A stretch of 64,000 nt of DNA, taken from positions 8,249,001 through 8,313,000 of the forward strand of contig NZ_CP023688.1 of assembly GCF_008704655.1 (NCBI RefSeq), in the 5' to 3' direction. How positions within the stretch are numbered: the first letter of the stretch is position 1; each line of letters opens with the position of its first letter. The position numbers were made by a program, and so were the translations under genes. Under the pieces are notes generated by a model that saw only the letters and a program-made list of their open reading frames with translations, was not told where the DNA came from and searched no databases. This document shows positions 40,189 to 48,236 of this stretch, one piece after another. This stretch comes from Streptomyces rimosus (GTDB lineage: Bacteria > Actinomycetota > Actinomycetes > Streptomycetales > Streptomycetaceae).

Positions 40189-41708
40189 CCGCCACCTCGC
40201 CCCGGCCTGCCGTGGCCGTCATACCCGGTGCCTCCGTCGGCCGTGCCCTGCTGAGGGGCGCGGCCGGTTCGGCGCCGCCGGCCGTCGCGCTCGTCCTCGG
40301 CATATGGGGGAACTGGGCCCCCTCCGCGTGGACCGACGAGATCGTCACCATCGACGTGGCGCGGCGGTCCTGGCCACAGCTGATGGAGCTGCTGGGGCGG
40401 GTCGACGCGGTCCACGGCCTGCACTACGTGCTGATGTGGCTGGTCGGGCAGCTGAATGGAGGGCTGAACGAGTTCACGGCGCGGGTGCCGTCCGCGGTGG
40501 CGGTGGCCGTCGCGGCAGCCGGCCTGGCGTGGCTGGGGAGGCTGCTCGGCGGTCCGCGTCTCGGGCTGTACGCGGGGCTGCTGCTCGCCGTTCTGCCGAC
40601 CGCGTCACGCTACGCGCAGGAGGCCCGCTCGTTCGCCTTCGTCATGGCGGTGGCGGTACTGGCCACGGGCGCCCTGGTGAAGGCCCTGTCCAGCCGGGCC
40701 GGGGGCCGGTGGCCGGCCGGCTATGCCGTACTGATCGCCCTGCTGGGCTGGTTCAACCTGCTGGGGCTGCTGCTGGTGGCCGCCCACGCGGTCACCGTGA
40801 TCCTGCGGCGCCCCGGCCGCCGCGTCGTCGTACGTCTGCTACTCGCCCTGACTGCGGGCCTCACCGCCGTCGTCCCGCTGCTGATACTCGCCGCCGCCCA
40901 GAGCTCCGCCGTCGGCGACGCCGCGCCGGTCACCGCCGGAACCCCGTTCAACTACTTCACCTGGCTCCTCACCCCCGGCCAGGGCACCCTTCCCACCGCA
41001 CTGAAACTCCTGCTCACCTGCACCGCCCTGGCCGCCTTGGCGCTTCTCGCGGTACGTCGGCACAAGGCGCCGTCCCTGGCCCTGGCGGTCGGCGTGCCCT
41101 GGCTGGCCGTGCCCCCGCTGCTCCTCATGGCCGTCTCCCTGGGCCACCCCCTCTTCGCCTACCGCTACCTGCTGTTCTGCCTGCCGGCCCTGGCCCTGCT
41201 GCTCGCACTGGCCGCCACCGTCGTGCCCCCGTACCAGCAACTGCTGCTCGTACTCCTGACGGTCGTCCCCCTCTACGCGTCCCACCAGGCCATCCGCCAG
41301 GAGGACAGCCGCCAGTGGGACACCCACGCCGTGATCCGCACCCTGCGCATCCACGACGCACCCGGCGACGCCGTCCTCTTCAGCGGCGCCCGGTGCGGAC
41401 TGATCGCCACCGCCTTCAAGGAGGCGTTCACTGCCCGCCCCGACCTGGGTACGGACCGAACCGCCGCCACACTCGGCACCCTCGACCACCTGCCCGCCAC
41501 CCCGGCCCTCCTGCAACAGCGCCTGACCCACACACTCCGCGTCTGGCACATCACCTGCAACCATCTCTCCGCCAACGCCCGCCAGGCCGCCACCCGCACC
41601 GCCGCAGCCCAGAAACAGGCCCTTGTCCGGGGAGGGTTCCTTCCGGCTTTCCACCGCAGTGCGCCTGGGGTGGACATCACTCTTGAACAGCGCTCCGCTG
41701 CCAGGTAG
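40185..41708 (+). CDS. GT-C/GT39-like polyprenyl-linked glycosyltransferase
   Basis: Polytopic membrane protein of 507 residues, about eleven helices. The first extracytoplasmic loop carries WTDEIVTIDVARRSWPQLMELL, with the acidic pair used by GT-C enzymes, and RYAQEARSFAFVMAVAV follows in the next loop as in the mannosyltransferase/ArnT-like group. The C-terminal 150 residues are soluble. It uses a polyprenyl-phosphate sugar on the outer face of the membrane. It overlaps the kinase gene by four bases, unusual for a two-component operon, and suggests the system tunes surface glycosylation. Confidence 0.88.
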   Translation: MTATSPRPAVAVIPGASVGRALLRGAAGSAPPAVALVLGIWGNWAPSAWTDEIVTIDVARRSWPQLMELLGRVDAVHGLHYVLMWLVGQLNGGLNEFTARVPSAVAVAVAAAGLAWLGRLLGGPRLGLYAGLLLAVLPTASRYAQEARSFAFVMAVAVLATGALVKALSSRAGGRWPAGYAVLIALLGWFNLLGLLLVAAHAVTVILRRPGRRVVVRLLLALTAGLTAVVPLLILAAAQSSAVGDAAPVTAGTPFNYFTWLLTPGQGTLPTALKLLLTCTALAALALLAVRRHKAPSLALAVGVPWLAVPPLLLMAVSLGHPLFAYRYLLFCLPALALLLALAATVVPPYQQLLLVLLTVVPLYASHQAIRQEDSRQWDTHAVIRTLRIHDAPGDAVLFSGARCGLIATAFKEAFTARPDLGTDRTAATLGTLDHLPATPALLQQRLTHTLRVWHITCNHLSANARQAATRTAAAQKQALVRGGFLPAFHRSAPGVDITLEQRSAAR

Positions 41709-41827
41709 TCGGGCATGAGCGCCCCGAGCCGAATGCGGAGAGGGTCATCGGCTCTGGGGAGTGGAGCGCACGCGCGACACGCTGCGGCGACTCATTACCG
41801 ACGCGAGAGGAAATGGCGTTGCGGTTC

Positions 41828-42232
41828 TCAACGAGCGTCGTGGATGCAGAAGGGCCGGCCGGCGGGGTCGAGGAGGACTGTCCAGTGCTTTCCGCCGGGT
41901 TGGTGGGCGGGTTTGGTGGCGCCCAATTCCAGTAGCTGCTTCTCGGCTGCTGCGGCGTCGGGGAACGTGAGATCCATGTGAAAGGGCAGGTCCTCCTCGG
42001 GCCAGTTGGGGGCCTGGTAGGAGGCCGAGTTGTAGAAGAGGTACATGACCCCGTTCACGTGGAAAGCGCTGGCGGCACCTTCGCCGTTCTCGGCGGGATA
42101 GGTCTCGGTGACCGTGGTGCCCAGGGCGGTGGCGTAGAAGTCGGCGAGCTGCCGGCCATCGTGGGCCCACATCGCGTGGCACACGATTTTCCCGGACAGG
42201 GGGCCAGTGCTGCCGGTGGTCTTGTCGCTCAT
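41828..42232 (-). CDS. VOC (glyoxalase/bleomycin resistance) family protein
   Basis: Small protein of 134 residues of the vicinal oxygen chelate fold: HAMWAHDGRQLADFYATALGTTVTETYP, SAFHVNGVMYLFYNSASYQAP, HMDLTFPDAAAAEKQLLELGATK and a C-terminal VLLDPAGRPFCIHDAR. Relatives are metal-dependent lyases, dioxygenases or drug-binding proteins. It lies 26 bases after the remnant of an F420-reductase-like gene on the same strand. Confidence 0.9.
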   Translation of the reverse strand: MSDKTTGSTGPLSGKIVCHAMWAHDGRQLADFYATALGTTVTETYPAENGEGAASAFHVNGVMYLFYNSASYQAPNWPEEDLPFHMDLTFPDAAAAEKQLLELGATKPAHQPGGKHWTVLLDPAGRPFCIHDAR

Positions 42233-42257
42233 GGCGTCTCCTTGCCCGTGGCAGGGA

Positions 42258-42443
42258 TCAGCGGACGACTGTGATGCCGAAGCGGCCGCCGAAGCCCTGG
42301 CCCAGGCTGAATCCGATGGCGGAGTGCAGGTGCGCGTACCTCTCCATACCGCGGGCGCTGACGAGTGGGCCGAGGTCGAGGATGTCCGTCCAGCCGTAGG
42401 ACTTCAACAGGGCCACGGTCCGGTGCTTGGCGCCGGTGCGCAG
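42258..42443 (-). pseudogene. C-terminal remnant of an F420-dependent NADP reductase-like protein
   Basis: On the minus strand a frame without a start reads LRTGAKHRTVALLKSYGWTD, ILDLGPLVSARGMERYAHLH and FGGRFGITVVR then stop. This matches the C-terminal end of the dinucleotide-binding F420 reductase family (DLG, ARGxE, NxxVVR pattern). The upstream Rossmann domain is missing. The frame directly precedes the VOC gene, so it may be what is left of its former operon partner. Confidence 0.6.
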
Positions 42444-42503
42444 GCTTCATGCGCCACCCGCGAAGCGGTCCGGGCATCATTCAAGGGGACCGGAACCGTC
42501 CCC

Positions 42504-43391
42504 TCACCCCGCCGATTCCCCCGCGTGCGGGCTCAGTACGCCTGCGCTGACCAGTGCGAACAGGGCGATGCCCAGGAGGATGCGGTAGATGACGAACGGC
42601 ATGAAGCTCTTCGTCGTAATGAACTTCATGAACCACGCGATGACGGCGTATCCCACGACGAAGGCGATGACCGTGGCGAAAATGGTCGGCCCCCAGGAGA
42701 CATGGCTCGCGGCGGCTTCGCTGCCGAAGGCGTCCTTGAGTTCGTAGACGCCGGAGGCCAGGACGGCGGGGATGGCGAGGAGGAAGGAGTAGCGGGCCGC
42801 GGCTTCGCGGGTGTAGCCCATCAGGAGGCCGCCGCTGATCGTGGCGCCGGAGCGGGAGACGCCCGGGATCAGGGCCATGGCCTGGCAGACGCCGTAGATC
42901 AGGCCGTCCTTGACGTTCAGGTCGGTGAGGGTCTTGCGCTGTTTGACGGCGCGATGGCGGCCGCCGGACTCGTCGCGGGCGGCCAGCCGGTCCGCGAAGC
43001 CCAGGACGACGCCCATGACGATCAGGGTGGTCGCGATCAGCCGCAGGTCGCGGAAGGGGCCCTCGATCGCGTCCTTGAGGGTGACGCCCAGCACCCCGAT
43101 CGGGATCGAGCCGACGATGACCAGCCACCCCATCTGGGCGTCGTGGTCGTGCCGCAGCTCGCGGTTGAACAGGGAGCGCGCCCAGGTGCCGACGATCCGC
43201 GCGATGTCCTTGCGGAAGTAGATCAGGACGGCGGCCTCGGTGCCGATCTGCGTGATCGCGGTGAAGGCCGCGCCGGGGTCCTGCCAGCCCGCGAACGCCG
43301 CGGTCAGCCGCAGGTGCGCGCTGGAGGAGATGGGCAGGAACTCGGTCAACCCTTGGACCAGGCCGAGGATGAAGGATTCAAACCAGTGCAT
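42504..43391 (-). CDS. uppP: Undecaprenyl-diphosphatase UppP (BacA)
   Basis: Integral membrane phosphatase of 295 residues that recycles undecaprenyl pyrophosphate to the lipid carrier phosphate for cell-wall synthesis; BacA homologues can raise bacitracin tolerance. Both catalytic signatures are present: QGLTEFLPISSSAHL at the N-terminus (Glu and Ser-rich loop) and PGVSRSGATISGGLLMG in the middle. Eight or so hydrophobic helices. A distinctive insert FADRLAARDESGGRHRAVKQRKTLTDLNVKDGL is longer than in E. coli but usual in actinobacteria. Confidence 0.96.
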   Translation of the reverse strand: MHWFESFILGLVQGLTEFLPISSSAHLRLTAAFAGWQDPGAAFTAITQIGTEAAVLIYFRKDIARIVGTWARSLFNRELRHDHDAQMGWLVIVGSIPIGVLGVTLKDAIEGPFRDLRLIATTLIVMGVVLGFADRLAARDESGGRHRAVKQRKTLTDLNVKDGLIYGVCQAMALIPGVSRSGATISGGLLMGYTREAAARYSFLLAIPAVLASGVYELKDAFGSEAAASHVSWGPTIFATVIAFVVGYAVIAWFMKFITTKSFMPFVIYRILLGIALFALVSAGVLSPHAGESAG

Positions 43392-43571
43392 CGGAGCTAT
43401 GCCATCCAGAGGGTGATCAAGCGCTTACCCGGTGAAGGTGCGGGTCAGGCGGTACGAGGGCGGAAGGGACGGGAGTGCGTGCGGCGGCCGGAGGGATCGG
43501 TGACCGGTTGGGGGCAGCGTAGCGCCCGAAAGTGTCCGGGGGGCAAATGGCTCTTTCCGGACGCCCGCCGG

Positions 43572-44273
43572 TCAACGCCCCCGGATTGACGCGCGTTTGC
43601 GCCAGGCCACGGCCACCGCGGCCAGGCCGGAGACCACGATGAAGGCGGTGGAGATCAGGAAGGCGGGCGAGGTGGGCGACGAGGCGCGGGCGCCGGCGAT
43701 GACGTACGCGGCGGTGTTGGGCACGCTGCCCAGCGTCGTGGCCAGCAAGAACGCGCCCCAGCTCATGCGGGAGACCGCGGCGCAGTAGTTCGTCGCGCAG
43801 AACGGCAGGCCGGGGAAGAGGCGGATCGCCATCATCGAGCGGAAGCCGTGCTCGCTGAGCTGCCGGTCGGCGGCGGTCAGCCAGCGGGCCCGCAGCAGGG
43901 GCCGCAGGGCGTCCTGCCCCAGCAGGCGGCCGAGCCCGAACGCGAGGCCGGCGCCGAGGACCGTACCGGCCAGCGCGGAGAGAAAGCCGGGCAGGCTGCC
44001 GAAGATCGCGCCGGCGGCGAGGTTCAGGACCGGGCGGGGGACGAAGGCGGTGGTGCACACTCCGTACGCGAGTCCGAAGATCACCACGGCGCCGCCGCCG
44101 GCCCATGCCGGCGGCCATCCGTGGGCGAGCAGCCGCTGCGGCTGCCAGATGATCATCGCGATGGAGGCGCCGGCGAGCAGGACGAAAAGTACGGCGAGCC
44201 GGGCCCAAGGGGAGAAGAGCACACGCGTGCAGCGCGCGGCGAGGCCGTCGGGCGTTGCGGCGGGTTCGAGCAT
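43572..44273 (-). CDS. TVP38/TMEM64 family membrane protein (VTT domain)
   Basis: Membrane protein of 233 residues of the DedA-like superfamily. Features: LAVLFVLLAGASIAMII, the VTT core FVPRPVLNLAAGAIFGSLPGFLSALAGTVLGAGLAFGLGRLLG and FRSMMAIRLFPGLPFCATNYCAAVSRMSWGAFLLATTLGSVPNTAAYVIAG. Recent work links related proteins to transbilayer movement of undecaprenyl phosphate; proximity to uppP on the same strand fits that, though assignment is inferred. Ends RKRASIRGR. Confidence 0.92.
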   Translation of the reverse strand: MLEPAATPDGLAARCTRVLFSPWARLAVLFVLLAGASIAMIIWQPQRLLAHGWPPAWAGGGAVVIFGLAYGVCTTAFVPRPVLNLAAGAIFGSLPGFLSALAGTVLGAGLAFGLGRLLGQDALRPLLRARWLTAADRQLSEHGFRSMMAIRLFPGLPFCATNYCAAVSRMSWGAFLLATTLGSVPNTAAYVIAGARASSPTSPAFLISTAFIVVSGLAAVAVAWRKRASIRGR

Positions 44274-44459
44274 CCCGGGAGCGTAACCGACAAGCGTGGC
44301 GTGGAGGTGTATTCACGGTCGCTCGTGGGTGAAGGGGGAGGGGAAGCCGGTGGGGAGGGGGGTGGTCTACGGGGGCATGCCCCACCCCTGCCCGGTCCCT
44401 TCCCTCCCCCACAAATAAATCGCTCGACGCGGCCCACCCCCGCACGAGATCCTTACGGC

Positions 44460-44678
44460 ATGTTCCGGCAGTCCTACCTCGCGCTCACGTCCGCAGTCGC
44501 GGACGCGCCGAAGGCTGCCGTCGACTCGATCGCGGCGCTCATCGCCGCTCTCAAGGCCGAGGCCGACGCCGTGCAGTTCCCCGGCGCCGCCATCGCCACG
44601 GACACCGTCGCGGCGGACGCCGCCCCCGCCGCTGCCGCGGCCGGCGCCGTCCCCGCGGCCACCGGCGCGCGAAGCTGA
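44460..44678 (+). CDS. Small Ala-rich hypothetical protein (72 aa)
   Basis: Starts [38 protein letters not shown], an amphipathic helix, then a low-complexity Ala/Pro tail. Third codon positions are almost all G or C, supporting coding. No strong ribosome site; an AT-rich patch about 35 bases upstream could be a -10. It is 115 bases upstream of the EF-Tu gene. Unknown function. Confidence 0.5.
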   Translation: MFRQSYLALTSAVADAPKAAVDSIAALIAALKAEADAVQFPGAAIATDTVAADAAPAAAAAGAVPAATGARS

Positions 44679-44793
44679 CCCTCTCCGGATCGACCGGCGA
44701 ACCCCGCAGGGGGAGGGTCGGCGGGATCGAGGGGTTCCCACGGCGGTCCGCGGGACCGCCGTATTCACCGCTTTCACGCGAGGAACCACAGCC

Positions 44794-45969
44794 ATGCCCA
44801 AGACGGCATACGTGCGCACCAAGCCCCACCTGAACATCGGCACCATGGGCCACGTCGACCACGGCAAGACGACCCTGACCGCCGCGATCACCAAGGTGCT
44901 CAGCGAGCACGGCAGCGGCACCTTCGTGCCCTTCGACCGGATCGACCGGGCCCCGGAGGAAGCCGCGCGCGGCATCACCATCAACATCTCGCACGTCGAG
45001 TACGAGACCGACACCCGGCACTACGCCCATGTCGACATGCCGGGCCACGCCGACTTCATCAAGAACATGGTCACCGGCGCGGCGCAGCTCGACGGGGCGA
45101 TCCTCGTCGTCTCCGCGCTCGACGGGATCATGCCGCAGACCGCCGAGCACGTCCTGCTCGCCAAGCAGGTCGGCGTCCGGCACGTCGTCGTCGCGCTGAA
45201 CAAGGCCGACGCGGGCGACCCCGAGCTGACCGACCTGGTGGAACTGGAGGTCCGCGAGCTGCTGACGGCGCACGGCTACGACGGGGACCACGTGCCCGTC
45301 GTACGGGTCTCCGGGCTGCGCGCCCTGGAGGGCGACCCGCGCTGGAGCCGGGCCATCGAGGCGCTGCTCGACGCGGTGGACACCTACGTACCGACGCCGG
45401 AGCGCTACCTCGACGCGCCGTTCCTGCTGCCGGTGGAGAACGTGCTGACCATCACCGGGCGCGGCACGGTCGTCACCGGGGCCGTCGAGCGCGGCACGGT
45501 ACGCGTCGGCGACCGGGTCGCGGTGCTCGGCGCCGGCACGGAGACGACGGTGACCGGCGTGGAGACCTTCGGAAAACCGATGGAGTCGGCCCAGGCGGGG
45601 GACAACGTCGCGCTGCTGCTGCGCGGTCTGCACCGGGAGCAGGTGCGCAGGGGGCACGTGGTCGCGGCGCCGGACAGTGTGACGCCGCGGCGGCGCTTCA
45701 CCGCCGAGGTGTACGTGCTGTCCACGGAGGAGGGCGGCCGCCGCACGCCGCTGTCCACCGGGTACCGCCCGCAGTTCTACATCCGTACGGCGGACGTGGT
45801 CGGCGACATCGACCTCGGTGAGCGCGTGGTCGCCCGGCCCGGTGAGACGGTGACGATGACCGTCGAGCTGGGGCGCGACGTACCGCTGGAGCCCGGCCTC
45901 GGCTTCGCCATCCGCGAGGGCGGCAGGACGGTCGGGGCGGGGACGGTCCGCACGGTGGCCGAGGCGTAG
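44794..45969 (+). CDS. tuf3: Divergent elongation factor Tu (Tuf3 type)
   Basis: Translation GTPase of 391 residues with all G motifs: [27 protein letters not shown], and domains 2-3 ([46 protein letters not shown]). The housekeeping tuf gene would lie in the str operon after fus; here EF-Tu stands alone, so it matches the minor Tuf3 paralogue of Streptomyces, linked in the literature to stringent-response expression. Sequence drift is visible: MDMPGH-type loop, short domain 2 loops, and His where E. coli has Tyr160 (ELLTAHGY). A hairpin follows the stop. Confidence 0.93.
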   Translation: MPKTAYVRTKPHLNIGTMGHVDHGKTTLTAAITKVLSEHGSGTFVPFDRIDRAPEEAARGITINISHVEYETDTRHYAHVDMPGHADFIKNMVTGAAQLDGAILVVSALDGIMPQTAEHVLLAKQVGVRHVVVALNKADAGDPELTDLVELEVRELLTAHGYDGDHVPVVRVSGLRALEGDPRWSRAIEALLDAVDTYVPTPERYLDAPFLLPVENVLTITGRGTVVTGAVERGTVRVGDRVAVLGAGTETTVTGVETFGKPMESAQAGDNVALLLRGLHREQVRRGHVVAAPDSVTPRRRFTAEVYVLSTEEGGRRTPLSTGYRPQFYIRTADVVGDIDLGERVVARPGETVTMTVELGRDVPLEPGLGFAIREGGRTVGAGTVRTVAEA

Positions 45970-45984
45970 CCGGAGCCGGAAGGG

Positions 45985-46027
45985 ACGGGGCCGGGGCAGG
46001 CCGATTTCGGTCCTGTGCCGGCCCCGT
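45985..46027 (+). terminator. Terminator hairpin after tuf3
   Basis: ACGGGGCCGGGGCAGG at 45985-46000 pairs with CCTGTGCCGGCCCCGT at 46012-46027 with one mismatch and an 11-nt loop. Confidence 0.7.
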
Positions 46028-46130
46028 GCCCCTCCCGCGCACCGGTACAGGCGCGGCGCGGGCTGCCACACTGCCGTACGGAACGGAAGTGTCCCGAACC
46101 GAACCCGACGGAACCGGAAAGGGGACCGCG

Positions 46131-46973
46131 ATGACCGGGACGGCACTGGTGCTGGGCGGCGGGGGATACACGGGCATCGGGTGGGAGATCGGCATGCTCG
46201 CCGGTCTCGTCGAGGCCGGCGTGGATCTCGGTACGGCCGATGTGGTCATCGGGACCTCGGCCGGTTCCATCGTGGGCGCCCAGCTCACGTCCGGCCGTCT
46301 GACACCGGAGGAGCTGTTCGCGCGTCAGCTGGTCCCGGACACGGGGGAGACCGCGGCGCGCATGGGCGCGCGGGAGCTGGCCCGCTTCGCCTACCTGGCG
46401 CTGCGTTCGCGCGATGCGGTGGACTTCGGGGTACGGATGGGGCGCCTCGCCATGACCGCCCGCGCCGCGTCCGGGCCCGGCCGGCGCGACGCGATCGCGC
46501 GGCGCCTGGTCTGCCACGACTGGCCGGCGCGACGGCTGATGATCACGGCGGTGGACGCGGTGACCGGGCGGCGGACGGCCTTCGACGACACGAGCGGTGC
46601 CGGTCTGGTGGACGCGGTGAGCGCGAGCTGCGCGGTGCCCGGCGTGTGGCCGCCGGTGAGCATCGGCGGGCAGCGGTGGATCGACGGCGGCGTGCACTCC
46701 AGCGCCAACGCGGACCTCGCCGCCGGGTACGGCCGGGTCGTCGTCCTGGCGCCGGTGGCGGCCGGCGGCGGTCCCCTCGCCAGTGCGCGGTCGCAGGGGG
46801 CGGCCTTGACGCGGCGCGGTGCGCGGGTGAGCGTCATCGTGCCCGACCGCGCGGCCCGCGCCGCCTTCGGCCGCAACGTCCTGGACCCGGCCAAGCGCGC
46901 CGCCGCGGCCCTTGCCGGGCGCCGCCAGGCCGCGGCGCACGTCAAGGAGGTCCGGGCGGTGTGGGAGGAGTGA
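46131..46973 (+). CDS. Patatin-like phospholipase
   Basis: Serine-aspartate dyad lipid hydrolase of 280 residues. Oxyanion hole GGGGYTGIGWEIGML, nucleophile elbow GTSAGS, and dyad Asp in WIDGGVHSSANADLA. AVDAVTGRRTAFD and SCAVPGVWPPV are typical of the family. No signal peptide, so it acts on cytoplasmic-face lipids. AAAGGGG lies before the ATG. Monocistronic. Confidence 0.93.
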   Translation: MTGTALVLGGGGYTGIGWEIGMLAGLVEAGVDLGTADVVIGTSAGSIVGAQLTSGRLTPEELFARQLVPDTGETAARMGARELARFAYLALRSRDAVDFGVRMGRLAMTARAASGPGRRDAIARRLVCHDWPARRLMITAVDAVTGRRTAFDDTSGAGLVDAVSASCAVPGVWPPVSIGGQRWIDGGVHSSANADLAAGYGRVVVLAPVAAGGGPLASARSQGAALTRRGARVSVIVPDRAARAAFGRNVLDPAKRAAAALAGRRQAAAHVKEVRAVWEE

Positions 46974-47060
46974 AGCGGGGAGGCGGAGGGGGCGGTACGG
47001 GCGGTACGCGGCCGGTTCGACGGGGGTCGGAGCGCGCCCCCGTACCGGCACAATGGGACG

Positions 47061-48236
47061 GTGGACGAAGCAGCCGGGCGGATACGGGACACGCGGGCCG
47101 AGGACGGGACAGCCGGGGCGGCGCCTGACGTGGCCGGGACGGGACCGGGGGAGATCCCTTGGTCGCCGAAGTCGCAGGAGGTTCCGGAGCCGCCCAAGTC
47201 GCAGGAGGCTGCGAACGCGCCGAAGCTGTCGGATTCGCCGTATTCACCGCAGCGACCTTCCGTGCGGGTCCCGGAGATGCGAGGCACCGGCCAGGAACCG
47301 GCCTCGGCACCCGCCCCGGCCTCGTCCCCCGATCCGTCCCCGGCCCCGGAAGCGAACCCCGGCCCGCCCACTCCCGACACCGCCACCCCCACCCCCGACC
47401 CCATCCCCATAACCCGCCCCGTCGACTGCGGCACCGCCAAGCTGATGCCGGACGTGGGCCGGGCGCGCGCCTGGCTATTGACCGTGGACGGTGCCCCGCA
47501 GTCGTATGTCGATCTCGACGCGCCGACCGAGCTGGAATTCGAGTACGCGCGCCGTCTCGCGGCCCTCCTGGACGCGGCCGCCGCTCCGACCGAGCCGCTC
47601 GACGTGCTGCACCTGGGAGGCGGGGCGCTGACCCTGCCGCGCTATCTCGCCGCGACCCGTCCGGGCTCCCGCCAGGACGTCGTCGAGGCCGACCGCGGGC
47701 TGCTCGCCCTGGTCGCCGAACATCTGCCGCTGCCCCCGGACAGCGGCATCGCGGTGCGGGCCGAGGACGCCCGTACGGCTCTGGAAGCGGCGACGGAGCG
47801 GAGCGCGGACGTGATCGTGGCGGATGTCTTCGGTGGCTCGCGGGTGCCCGCGCATCTGGCCTCGGCCGAGTACGCGCGTGCTGCCGCCCGCGTCCTGCGG
47901 CCGTACGGGGTCTACACGGCGAACCTCGCCGACAGCGCGCCTTTCGACTTCCTGCGGGCCCAGCTCGCCAATTTCGCCACCCTTTTCGACCACCTCTGTG
48001 TGATCGCCGAACCCGCGGTGCTGCGCGGCCGCCGTTTCGGCAACATCGTGATGGCCGCGTCCCGGGCCGAACTGCCGATCACTCAGCTGGCCCGGCGCAC
48101 CGCGGCCGATGTGTTCCCCGCGCGGGTCGAGCACGGCGCGGCGCTCCGACGGCTGATCGGTGACGCCGTACCGGTCCACGACGACCAGGCCGTACCGTCA
48201 CCCCGCCCGCCCGACGGGGCCTTCAGCATCGGCTGA
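47061..48236 (+). CDS. Spermidine synthase-like protein with long disordered N-terminus
   Basis: Protein of 391 residues. Residues 1-115 are Pro/Ala/Ser-rich with an internal repeat (PKSQEVPEPPKSQEAANAPK). The C-terminal part is an aminopropyltransferase-like Rossmann fold: VLHLGGGALTLPRYLAATRPGSRQDVVEADRGLLALV, VRAEDARTAL, ADVIVADVFGG, and ARVLRPYGVYTANLAD. Catalytic Asp/Tyr pairs of true spermidine synthases are not all evident, so the substrate is unclear. GTG start is probable; the disordered region makes a later start possible. Its last 39 bases overlap the convergent MFS gene. Confidence 0.82.
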   Translation: MDEAAGRIRDTRAEDGTAGAAPDVAGTGPGEIPWSPKSQEVPEPPKSQEAANAPKLSDSPYSPQRPSVRVPEMRGTGQEPASAPAPASSPDPSPAPEANPGPPTPDTATPTPDPIPITRPVDCGTAKLMPDVGRARAWLLTVDGAPQSYVDLDAPTELEFEYARRLAALLDAAAAPTEPLDVLHLGGGALTLPRYLAATRPGSRQDVVEADRGLLALVAEHLPLPPDSGIAVRAEDARTALEAATERSADVIVADVFGGSRVPAHLASAEYARAAARVLRPYGVYTANLADSAPFDFLRAQLANFATLFDHLCVIAEPAVLRGRRFGNIVMAASRAELPITQLARRTAADVFPARVEHGAALRRLIGDAVPVHDDQAVPSPRPPDGAFSIG

